A stretch of DNA of 64,000 nucleotides. Source: GWE2-42-39 sp034003625. GTDB lineage: Bacteria; Bacteroidota; Bacteroidia; Bacteroidales; Prolixibacteraceae. Position numbers and translations under genes: made by a program. The notes below the pieces were generated by a model. It worked only from the letters and a program-made list of their open reading frames with translations, ran no database searches and was not told the DNA's origin. Where the stretch lies: positions 52,172 through 116,171 of the forward strand of contig JAVEYG010000011.1 in NCBI GenBank assembly GCA_034003625.1, read 5' to 3'. Positions 56,955 through 64,000 of this stretch are shown here, in pieces; positions within the stretch are counted from its first letter, which is position 1, and each line of letters starts with the position of its first letter.

Positions 56955-58232
56955 TCAACCAAACCGTTTTCCCCACCAACTTTTCAGCTTTTCTAAAATT
57001 TTTGCTTCAGCCGGATTGTTCTGCGGAAAATAAAACCGCTCGTCTTTTATTTCTTTCGGAAGAAACTCCTGTTCAACGAAATTATTGTCGTACGAATGTG
57101 CATATTTATAGTCTTTTCCGTAGCCCAAATCTTTCATCAGTTTTGTCGGTGCATTGCGGATATGGAGCGGAACAGGCAGGTCGCCGGTGCGCCTGAAAAG
57201 TTCCAATGCTGCATCAATAGCCGAATAGGCCGAATTGCTTTTGGGCGAAGTAGCCAGATAAATGGTACATTCAGAAAGGATGATGCGCGACTCGGGCATC
57301 CCGATTTTATGAACGGCATCGAAGGTACTTTGCGCCAGCAGGAGGGCATTCGGGTTGGCAAGTCCCACATCTTCGGCAGCCAGGATCAACAAACGGCGGG
57401 CAATGAACTTCACATCTTCCCCGCCCTCGACCATACGGGCCAGCCAGTAAACTGCGGCATCTGGATCGCTGCCACGGATGCTTTTGATGAAGGCCGAAAT
57501 AATGTCGAAATGCATTTCTCCGTTTTTATCGTATATGGCCAGGTTTTTCTGAAGACGATCGGTAACCATCTCATTGGTTATCACTATTTCATCGCTATCT
57601 TCGGCATTCACGACCAACTCCAGTACGTTTAACAGTTTACGGGCATCGCCGCCCGAATACCGGAACATGGCCTCATTTTCTTCAATAACTATGTTTTTCT
57701 CTTTTAACACCGGATCCTTGGTGGTTGCCATTTCCACAATTTTCGCCAGATCTTCTTTTTCAAGATGTTTCAGCACATACACCTGGCAACGCGACAACAA
57801 GGGGGAAATCACCTCGAACGAAGGGTTTTCGGTTGTCGCGCCAATCAGCGTCACAATGCCCTGTTCGACCGATGCCAACAGCGAATCCTGCTGCGATTTA
57901 CTGAAACGGTGAATCTCATCAATAAAAAGGATCGGGTTCGGCCTGTTAAAAAAACGTTGATTCTTGGCCTTGTCAATGGCCTCACGGACATCTTTTACCC
58001 CCGAACTGACTGCGCTCAGCGTATAAAAGGGGCGGTCGAGGGTATTGGCGATGATTTTGGCCAGCGTGGTTTTGCCCACTCCCGGAGGGCCCCAGAGAAT
58101 AATGGAAGAGATATTGCCCGATTCGATCATTTTACGCAATACCGCTCCTTTGCCAACCAAATGTTGCTGGCCAATATAATCGTCCAATGTTCTCGGGCGC
58201 AAACGTTCTGCCAGTGGCTGATTGCTCATCAT
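56955..58232 (-). CDS. rarA: Replication-associated recombination protein A (AAA+ ATPase)
   Basis: 425 aa, normal length. N-terminal LAERLRPRTLDDYIGQQHLVG, Walker A GPPGVGKT (48-55), Walker B FIDEIHRF (Asp105-Glu106), sensor GATTENPSFEV and Arg-finger region LSRCQVYVLKHLE. The C-terminal tetramerisation part has RGSDPDAAVYWLARMVEGGED and AAEDVGLANPNAL. RarA/MgsA acts at stalled replication forks in the cytoplasm, together with clamp and SSB. A start one codon later (second Met) is possible. It is 58 bp downstream of the TPR protein gene on the same strand. Confidence 0.97.
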   Translation of the reverse strand: MMSNQPLAERLRPRTLDDYIGQQHLVGKGAVLRKMIESGNISSIILWGPPGVGKTTLAKIIANTLDRPFYTLSAVSSGVKDVREAIDKAKNQRFFNRPNPILFIDEIHRFSKSQQDSLLASVEQGIVTLIGATTENPSFEVISPLLSRCQVYVLKHLEKEDLAKIVEMATTKDPVLKEKNIVIEENEAMFRYSGGDARKLLNVLELVVNAEDSDEIVITNEMVTDRLQKNLAIYDKNGEMHFDIISAFIKSIRGSDPDAAVYWLARMVEGGEDVKFIARRLLILAAEDVGLANPNALLLAQSTFDAVHKIGMPESRIILSECTIYLATSPKSNSAYSAIDAALELFRRTGDLPVPLHIRNAPTKLMKDLGYGKDYKYAHSYDNNFVEQEFLPKEIKDERFYFPQNNPAEAKILEKLKSWWGKRFG

Positions 58233-58244
58233 TGCTTCGTTGTT

Positions 58245-58272
58245 GCTTGATTCTCGATGCTTGATACTCGTA
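58245..58272. repeat. 14-bp imperfect tandem repeat
   Basis: GCTTGATTCTCGAT (58245-58258) followed directly by GCTTGATACTCGTA (58259-58272) in the short gap between the TPR protein and rarA genes. Two units only. Spacer repeats of this look occur in Bacteroidota genomes; no function can be given. Confidence 0.5.
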
Positions 58273-58290
58273 TTGGATAAAATCCGGTAT

Positions 58291-60225
58291 TTAGTTACAA
58301 TATCGTTTAATTACATTGTATGCCTGCTGGATGCCTAACTCCCCGGCTTTACTCAGATCGGCAGCTCCGCCCTCCACATCGTCCATAAAAATACGGATCA
58401 GGCCACGGTTAAAATAGGCTTCTGCAAAATCGGGCTCCAACCGTATTGCTTCATTTAAGTCAGTCATGGCACTTTCGTAATTTTTCAGTTTGCATTTTAC
58501 ATACGCACTGTTGAAATATACAAACGGGAACCTTGGGTTCAGGCGAAGACATTCATTGTAGTCGTTCAAAACATCGTGGTAATCGTCGAGTACCACATTG
58601 TTCCCTGTTGCTGGCTGCAGAACTCCCTGCATTGGCAGGGTCAGTTCTTCCGATGGGTCGTTGAGCGATTCAACAAGTTCGGCCATTTTCACACGGTAAT
58701 TTGCACGGGAAAAATATGCCAGAAGGTTGTCATTCTTTAGTTTTATGGCCTTATCGAAATCTTCGGTTGCCCCCTGGTAATCGCTTACCAACCCCCGAAA
58801 AACACCACGGTTCAGAAAATTCTCGTTCAGGGTGCTGTTTACTTTTATTTTTTCATCGAAAAAGCGCACATAATTTCTGAATGTTTCCAGAAAATAATCT
58901 GTTGCCTTGTTGGTCAGCATCATGGTCGGATTGTAATTATTGAAGTTGTTCAGTTCTTCCAGAGCGAGGTTATAATATCTTGATTCGCTAAACTCTACCG
59001 AACTGTTGTCATAGGCACTCAGAATAAAAATCGGTTGCAGTTCGATGATCACATTTTTATTCTGAACAAGTCCGCCGTCCACCTCTTCTTCCCCCATTTC
59101 AGGAAGGTTCCGGGTATCGGCAAGTGCCAGGCGGAAGCGACGGCGGTCGCGCTCTTCCTCTGTTTCCGAGGGAGCAACCTGCTGTTGCGCCCCCTTTTGT
59201 TGTTGATTTGCGGTCTGCTGAGATGCATTACCAGTGCTCTGTGCACCGGTACTACCCTGCGAAGCTCCAGCCTGCCGGCTTTGTTGTGGTGCCTGTTGTT
59301 GCCGGTTCTGCGCAAACACATCGGCATTCATTTCACGCAAAGCATAAGCAAACTTTGGATCAAGCCGGGCGGCAATCTGGTAATCCTGAAGGTAACCTTC
59401 CATGCCCAGCACCTCCTTTGCAATCCCCCGGTTCATATAAGCATTGGCCATTGTCGGGTCAAGATAAATGGCAAAATCGTAATCCATAATCGCCCCGTGA
59501 AAATCTTCTAATTTCTGCTTTACAATTCCCCGGTTATTGAACGCAAAGGCATTTTGGGGATCGAGCTTGAGGCATTGGTCAAAATCACGCAGGGCAGCCG
59601 CAAAATCTTCCAGTTCAAAACGGGCCAGCCCCCGCAAAAGATAGGCACTCGAAAAATGAGGACGGATGATAATTGCCCGGTTTAAGTCGCGAATTGCTTC
59701 CCGTATTTCGTTTTTCAGGATGCGGGCATTGCTCCGGTTGATATAGGCATTGGTAAATTTCGGGTTCAACCCGATTGCTTTGTCATAATCGGCAATAGCC
59801 CCGTCAATATCTTTCATCGACATTTTGGCAATTCCCCGGTTATTATAGATCGACTCGTTCCGGGGATCAAGCTCCACAGCCTTATTGTAATCGGCAATAC
59901 ATTTTTCATATTCATGCAGCGATAAATAAGCTAACCCCCGGTTCATATAGGCTTCCGGGTAAAACGGTTTTATTTCTATCGCCTTATTGTAGTCGTCAAC
60001 CGCTCCCCTGAAATCTTCTAAATTGTGTTTGGCAATTCCCCGGAAAAAATATGGCTCCGGCAAATATGGTTTGAATTTGATGACAATATTGAAATTTTCA
60101 ATCGCCCCTACATAATTTCCGATCTGCACCCGGGTTCGTCCAACGCGCATAAAATGGTCAATATTCAACTGGGCCACAGAACTGACCGAAACCAGTAAAA
60201 AAAATATCAGAAATGTTTTTCTCAT
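58291..60225 (-). CDS. Exported TPR-repeat protein
   Basis: 644 aa with a signal peptide (ending VSSVAQ). Eight consecutive TPR units at about residues 22-290 (for example EPYFFRGIAKHNLEDFRGAV, DDYNKAIEIKP), then a Gln/Ala/Ser-rich linker (about 310-360). A non-TPR stretch with a series of hydrophobic strands (about 370-460) and four more TPR units to the C-terminus follow. TPR arrays bind other proteins; an assembly or scaffolding role in the periplasm is likely, but no partner is visible. The low-complexity linker separates two functional halves. Probably co-transcribed with rarA downstream, although their functions appear unrelated. Confidence 0.85.
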   Translation of the reverse strand: MRKTFLIFFLLVSVSSVAQLNIDHFMRVGRTRVQIGNYVGAIENFNIVIKFKPYLPEPYFFRGIAKHNLEDFRGAVDDYNKAIEIKPFYPEAYMNRGLAYLSLHEYEKCIADYNKAVELDPRNESIYNNRGIAKMSMKDIDGAIADYDKAIGLNPKFTNAYINRSNARILKNEIREAIRDLNRAIIIRPHFSSAYLLRGLARFELEDFAAALRDFDQCLKLDPQNAFAFNNRGIVKQKLEDFHGAIMDYDFAIYLDPTMANAYMNRGIAKEVLGMEGYLQDYQIAARLDPKFAYALREMNADVFAQNRQQQAPQQSRQAGASQGSTGAQSTGNASQQTANQQQKGAQQQVAPSETEEERDRRRFRLALADTRNLPEMGEEEVDGGLVQNKNVIIELQPIFILSAYDNSSVEFSESRYYNLALEELNNFNNYNPTMMLTNKATDYFLETFRNYVRFFDEKIKVNSTLNENFLNRGVFRGLVSDYQGATEDFDKAIKLKNDNLLAYFSRANYRVKMAELVESLNDPSEELTLPMQGVLQPATGNNVVLDDYHDVLNDYNECLRLNPRFPFVYFNSAYVKCKLKNYESAMTDLNEAIRLEPDFAEAYFNRGLIRIFMDDVEGGAADLSKAGELGIQQAYNVIKRYCN

Positions 60226-60474
60226 ACACGCAACATGAATGCGGATTGGTCCACCGGTTTATATTATTGGTTCAGAAAATACAACTCTCAGAATCTGCCC
60301 GCAATTTAATAAGGGTAAAAATAATAATTTGCATGGCTCAGGTTGTATTTTCAGTTTTTTATTTAAAATTTGAAGTTTTTAACAGCTGTACAAAAGATTG
60401 CTATTGTGAATGGACACGAACAATTTCTATTCACACCGGTTATAAAGTTATGACTCATTTTTAAACCCGATTAC

Positions 60475-61038
60475 ATGAACGAACGATGCAGTTGGTCCGT
60501 AAAAGACCCTTTATACATTCAATATCACGATGAGGAATGGGGAGTTCCGGTACATGATGATAAAAAGTTATTTGAGTTTCTCATCCTGGAAGGCGTCCAG
60601 GCTGGCTTAAGCTGGCTGACCGTATTACGAAAACGCGAAAATTACCGGAAAGCATACGATGATTTTGAGGTTGAAAAAGTAGCTGCTTACGGGCAGGACA
60701 AAATTGACGAACTGATGAACAACGAAGGGCTTGTCCGTAATAAACTGAAAATTCTGGCAAGTATTAACAACGCACAAAGGTTTATCGGGATACAGAAGGA
60801 ATTCGGAAGTTTTGACCGGTATATCTGGGGATTTATTGGCGGGGAAACCATTGTCAATCATTGGGAAAGCCTGTCCCAGATTCCGGCAACCAGCCCGGTT
60901 TCCGATGCCATTAGCCGTGACATGAAAAAACGGGGGTTCAAATTTGTTGGTTCCACCATTATTTATGCGCACATGCAGGCAACCGGTATGGTCAACGATC
61001 ATCTGACAAGTTGTTTCCGGCACAGGGAAATAAGGTGA
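60475..61038 (+). CDS. tag: DNA-3-methyladenine glycosylase I
   Basis: 187 aa, standard length. The four zinc ligands of the Tag family are all present and spaced as in the known enzyme: Cys5 (MNERCSW), His18 (QYHDEEWG), His176 and Cys180 (NDHLTSCFRH). The substrate-pocket motifs VPVHDDKKLFEFLILEGVQAGLSW, the catalytic Glu and VGSTIIYAHMQATGMVNDH are conserved. It removes 3-methyladenine from alkylated DNA. A single gene divergent from the TPR protein; the 249-bp gap between them holds both promoters, with no clear consensus box. Confidence 0.96.
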   Translation: MNERCSWSVKDPLYIQYHDEEWGVPVHDDKKLFEFLILEGVQAGLSWLTVLRKRENYRKAYDDFEVEKVAAYGQDKIDELMNNEGLVRNKLKILASINNAQRFIGIQKEFGSFDRYIWGFIGGETIVNHWESLSQIPATSPVSDAISRDMKKRGFKFVGSTIIYAHMQATGMVNDHLTSCFRHREIR

Positions 61039-61513
61039 ATAATCCGGTATTACTCCGGAACAGGTACAAAAAAAATCATTACATTTTTTCGAAATATCCA
61101 TGAAATGCGTGCATTGTACATACAATCCTTCAATGTTGACAAACAGGCTCTGGCACACAATCTGAAACACAAAAAGGACAAAAGGGAAAAGGATGCTGTA
61201 GTGGCGGATAACGATAAAACCATCCTCAAACAGTTTAAAGGCTTTTGATATTGTCAGGAGGGGCACAGAAAAACAAATTAAAGACAGCATAAACGTATAC
61301 AGGAAAATTGCTTGGGAGCCGTTTTATACTTCTTCCAAACCCGGTGTATTACGACTGACTAAACCATATTGTGACCGGAACCGGACAGAATTATTCTCCT
61401 GCGCAGGAATACCGTTTACAGAAAGCAAAAATCAAAAGCTGGCATCAATAAGCCTGAAAAGCAGGATTGGTTTTCAAATTTCTAAAAAGTATCGGGGCAA
61501 GGAACACACTACG
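61039..61513. other. 475-bp gap between convergent genes, one weak small ORF
   Basis: Lies between the tag stop and the TonB-receptor stop. A 47-codon plus-strand ORF at 61105-61248 (starting MRALYIQSF, Lys-rich) is the only candidate. It has no recognised relative and no clear ribosome-binding site, and is likely noise. No obvious terminator hairpin was found. Confidence 0.4.
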
Positions 61514-63886
61514 TCAGTTAGCAATCTTTTTTTCGATTTTCACTGTAAAAACAGGAATTATCCCATAACTTTTGGTATCGCGGGTTGTAATTTTTCCACC
61601 TGAAAAGGAAAACCTTCGTCTTAATACATTGTCTATATTCAACACATTTTGAATGTCAGCCATAAAAGTCCATGCCAGTTTTTGCCTGTTCAGGCGATAG
61701 CTGACACCAAAATCAAAACGACGGAAGGCAGGCAGTTGATTACCATAGGTTTCAGCGGTATCATATACCAGTTTTTTTTGTCTGTAACTTTCTGCCTCGT
61801 TGACGGGAGTGTAACGAAAACCGCCACGAAATAGTCCCCGCACTTTTAACCCAAAGACATTCTGATCGTACCTTCCCAATGCGAATTCTTTCCCTCCCAC
61901 CACATTCAGCACGTAATTGGTATTATAAAACGAATTATACCACACATTACTGCCGGTTTTATATTTCGAGTCGAACAGAGAAGTAGTTACCAAGAAAAAA
62001 TACGTATCGGAAAACAGTTTTTCCAGAGTCAGTTCTACGCCTTTATTCATACCAAAGCCTTTGTTTTCTAATGTCACATCGGGCAGTCCGTACGAAATAT
62101 TCAGTATCGAATAGGTACTGTTGTCGTTTTTATTTACCGGCACATCAAACAAATACTGAAAATAGCTTTCAGCACCAAAGCGGAAACGGTTACCAAAATT
62201 CTTATTATAGCCCAAAGTCAGATGAAAAGCTTTGGTTGTTTCAAGTTCCTTATTTAAAGCCAGCCGTTGTGTTTTCGAAATTTTCACCATGTAATTGTAT
62301 ACCGAAAATGGTTCAATACGGGAATGAATCCCACTCCCGAAACTAAGCGACTGGTTACCGTGAAGGTGCAAAAGAAGGTTTATCCTGGGTTCGGCTAAAA
62401 ATTCGCGGTTTATCCCCGACACCAGGAAATGAAGCCCGGGAGAAACTTCTAATCGTCTGCCCAACTGATATTTCCACTGAATAAAGGCAGAGGCATACCA
62501 GCCTTTGTCCCGGGCGTCCATCAACGTATCGTAAGTGGCAAAATTATTGAGCCGGTGTGCAAAGAGGTCGCCCCAGGTGTAATTAAATGTACCGCCGAAA
62601 CGAAATGAATGACGGGCATTGAACTTGTGGTTGAACAGCGTAGCGTACCGGAATGCCATGTATTCATAGTAATCGTAATAAGTATCTGTACGGTGAAAAG
62701 CAGTATCCACAATACTGTTCCGGTCGGAATTAAAATCGTAGGTAAATGCAACTGTATTTCGCATGTAGGTTTTGTTGTTGGGCAAGGACATGCTCTGTTT
62801 CACCCCCAGTACCAACATGGAGTGGCGTTCGTAAAACTCATCGGTATCGTACCCCAAAGCCGACTCTTCCAATGCAACAGAAGTTTTATCTCCGGTCGTA
62901 CTTTCACCTCCCACGCAAAAAACATCAAAAGTACCTGCGTTGGATGTACTGAATGAACTTTTGACTGCCCAGTCAGTTGTTTTCGGGGGAATGCCTAAGT
63001 TTTCATCATCAATGATATTGTTTTTGGTGAGCAGGCTGAAATTGGCATGGCGATAATCAATCAGAAATGAATTTCGGTTTCCGCTTTTGCTAAAAGGGCC
63101 TTCTGCCGAAAATTCAAGACCAAGTATGCTTACTCCGCCCGATATTTCATAATTTTCAGTACTTCCTTTCCGGAGATGAAGATCCAGTACACCCGAATAT
63201 GCATTTCCGTATTCAGCAGGAAATGAACCGGTAAAAAAATCAAATCCGGAAAGGACATTAGTGGTAATAGCCGAATAGCCGCCGCCCGTCGCACCTTGTC
63301 CGTTTGAAAAATGGTTCGGGTTCGGGATTTCAATTCCTTCGATACGCCAGAGCACGCCGCGTGGCGAATTTCCGCGAATAACCAGTTCGTTGCTGTCGTC
63401 GCTGTTTCCCGAGGCAACTCCCGGGAAATTGGCTGCCATTCGTGAAGGATCAAAATAACCACCGGCATAACGGCTGGCATCCTGCGCTTTCAGGCCCCTT
63501 ACACTGACTGTTGCCACCGGGTTAATCGCACGGGTATTTTCTGCCTGAACTGAAATTTCATCAGCCTGGTAAACCCGTTCCTTCATGGGGATTTCAAGCT
63601 GAACCGCTTTTCCTGTCCCAAGTTGGACGTCGCTCATACCAAAAGAATGGTACCCGACATGGGTAAACGAAAGCACATGCCTCCCCACCTGCACCTTCAG
63701 TTCAAAACGCCCCAGCGAATCGCTGGCACAACCAACAACAGGGTTGCATGTTTCGCAGCTGATATTCACCCCGCTCAATGGCTTCCGGCTCTCACTGTCG
63801 AAAACCGTACCGCTGACAGTTTGCTTGTAATTCTGGGCAGCCGCCATCATCGGAACCCATACAAAAAAAATAATTGAATTAGGCAT
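61514..63886 (-). CDS. TonB-dependent receptor (non-SusC), start possibly altered by insertion element
   Basis: 790 aa. Short leader MPNSIIFFVWVPMMAAAQ lacks the usual positive charges. CarboxypepD_reg-like domain (about 22-110; VSGTVFDSESRKPLSGVNI, with Cys at CETCNPVVGC) and plug (about 120-240; VSVRGLKAQDASRYAGGYFDP, NELVIRGNSPRGVLWRIEGIEIPNPNHF, GSFPAEYGNAYSGVLDLHLR). The barrel ends in a beta-strand (PVFTVKIEKKIAN). There is no SusD partner, and the plug type resembles receptors for metals, peptides or other small ligands. An in-frame stop lies directly before the ATG, and the ATG sits inside the last codons of a transposase (63879-63998), so the original N-terminus may have been lost or replaced. 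Confidence 0.88.
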   Translation of the reverse strand: MPNSIIFFVWVPMMAAAQNYKQTVSGTVFDSESRKPLSGVNISCETCNPVVGCASDSLGRFELKVQVGRHVLSFTHVGYHSFGMSDVQLGTGKAVQLEIPMKERVYQADEISVQAENTRAINPVATVSVRGLKAQDASRYAGGYFDPSRMAANFPGVASGNSDDSNELVIRGNSPRGVLWRIEGIEIPNPNHFSNGQGATGGGYSAITTNVLSGFDFFTGSFPAEYGNAYSGVLDLHLRKGSTENYEISGGVSILGLEFSAEGPFSKSGNRNSFLIDYRHANFSLLTKNNIIDDENLGIPPKTTDWAVKSSFSTSNAGTFDVFCVGGESTTGDKTSVALEESALGYDTDEFYERHSMLVLGVKQSMSLPNNKTYMRNTVAFTYDFNSDRNSIVDTAFHRTDTYYDYYEYMAFRYATLFNHKFNARHSFRFGGTFNYTWGDLFAHRLNNFATYDTLMDARDKGWYASAFIQWKYQLGRRLEVSPGLHFLVSGINREFLAEPRINLLLHLHGNQSLSFGSGIHSRIEPFSVYNYMVKISKTQRLALNKELETTKAFHLTLGYNKNFGNRFRFGAESYFQYLFDVPVNKNDNSTYSILNISYGLPDVTLENKGFGMNKGVELTLEKLFSDTYFFLVTTSLFDSKYKTGSNVWYNSFYNTNYVLNVVGGKEFALGRYDQNVFGLKVRGLFRGGFRYTPVNEAESYRQKKLVYDTAETYGNQLPAFRRFDFGVSYRLNRQKLAWTFMADIQNVLNIDNVLRRRFSFSGGKITTRDTKSYGIIPVFTVKIEKKIAN

Positions 63887-63998
63887 TTAAGCAATAAAAT
63901 TTGTAAGGTAACGGATCCGCCTTGACCATCCTTCGTAGAAGGTTGTCAAAGATGCCATCCTTCATATTGCTTCGGTTGAAACGGTAACAGTATTCATC
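63879..63998 (-). mobile_element. C-terminal end of an ISXO2/IS1595-type transposase
   Basis: Read on the minus strand in a frame different from the receptor gene, this gives 39 codons then TAA (63881-63879). The N-terminal half of the piece, DEYCYRFNRSNMKDGIFDNL, matches the conserved end of ISXO2-like DDE transposases (YxDEYxYRFNRR followed by LFxxLL), and the end has DPLPYK. The rest of the element lies beyond the right edge. No terminal inverted repeat can be identified. It overlaps the first codons of the receptor by 8 bp, so the insertion defines the current 5' end of that gene. Confidence 0.7.
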
Positions 63999-64000
63999 AA

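Noticed and set aside
61105..61248. 47-codon plus-strand ORF
   Set aside because: No relatives recognised and no ribosome-binding signal; mentioned only as contents of the gap.
60625..61290. 221-codon minus-strand open frame
   Set aside because: Antisense to tag and extending into the gap; no recognisable protein features.

Overview
The window comes from a Bacteroidota genome. Signs are three SusC/SusD pairs, a one-protein hybrid two-component regulator, a FecI/FecR-type sigma/anti-sigma pair, LytTR regulators, and promoter-like boxes of the TAnnTTTG type. The many secreted sulfatases and glycan-active enzymes suggest a free-living degrader of sulfated, uronate-containing plant or algal glycans, perhaps a marine or sediment member of the Bacteroidales/Marinilabiliales. 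The sequence does not justify naming a genus.

Left part (1-10120, all minus strand). A LytS-like TPR histidine kinase, its LytTR response regulator and a free-standing LytTR protein sit with a group of mostly unrecognised exported proteins: two PsbP-like proteins, two paralogous Cys-rich anchored proteins, and a large alpha/beta hydrolase that also carries a FecR-like segment and runs off the left edge. Four of these proteins share a small beta-rich domain with the signature W-P-x-G-x-Y. This is the best candidate here for an undescribed system.

10121-18576. A large ABCG-like exporter (+) is followed by a minus-strand sugar-nucleotide cluster: mannose-1-phosphate guanylyltransferase, a nucleotidylyltransferase/GHMP-kinase fusion, and a GDP-mannose 3,5-epimerase-like enzyme. 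A LacI-family regulator (+) follows, with two palindromes upstream of it.

18577-54783, a large polysaccharide utilisation region, all minus strand. From upstream (right) to downstream (left) it holds: FecI/FecR with an STN-type SusC/SusD pair; a hybrid two-component regulator; two tandem SusC/SusD pairs; and a long run of enzymes (two five-bladed-propeller proteins, a beta-helix protein, two GH28-like proteins, two S1 sulfatases, a GH140-like protein, a CE1-SMP-30 fusion, a Gfo/Idh/MocA oxidoreductase and a sugar isomerase-like TIM barrel). The cassette GH28-sulfatase-GH140 occurs twice in the same order. In the second copy the GH140 gene is only a frameshifted remnant next to lacI. Surface binding and import by SusC/D, desulfation by sulfatases, backbone cleavage by GH28 and side-chain removal by GH140 and esterase would fit a sulfated pectin-like polymer. 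This is inference.

The promoter gap ahead of the oxidoreductase gene (27442-27593) contains an exactly symmetric array of six GTCA half-sites spaced one helical turn apart.

Right part (56955-64000). Housekeeping genes (rarA, a TPR protein, tag) are followed by a non-SusC TonB-dependent receptor. The start codon of that receptor lies inside the tail of an ISXO2/IS1595-like transposase cut by the right edge. No tRNA, rRNA or CRISPR array was seen.
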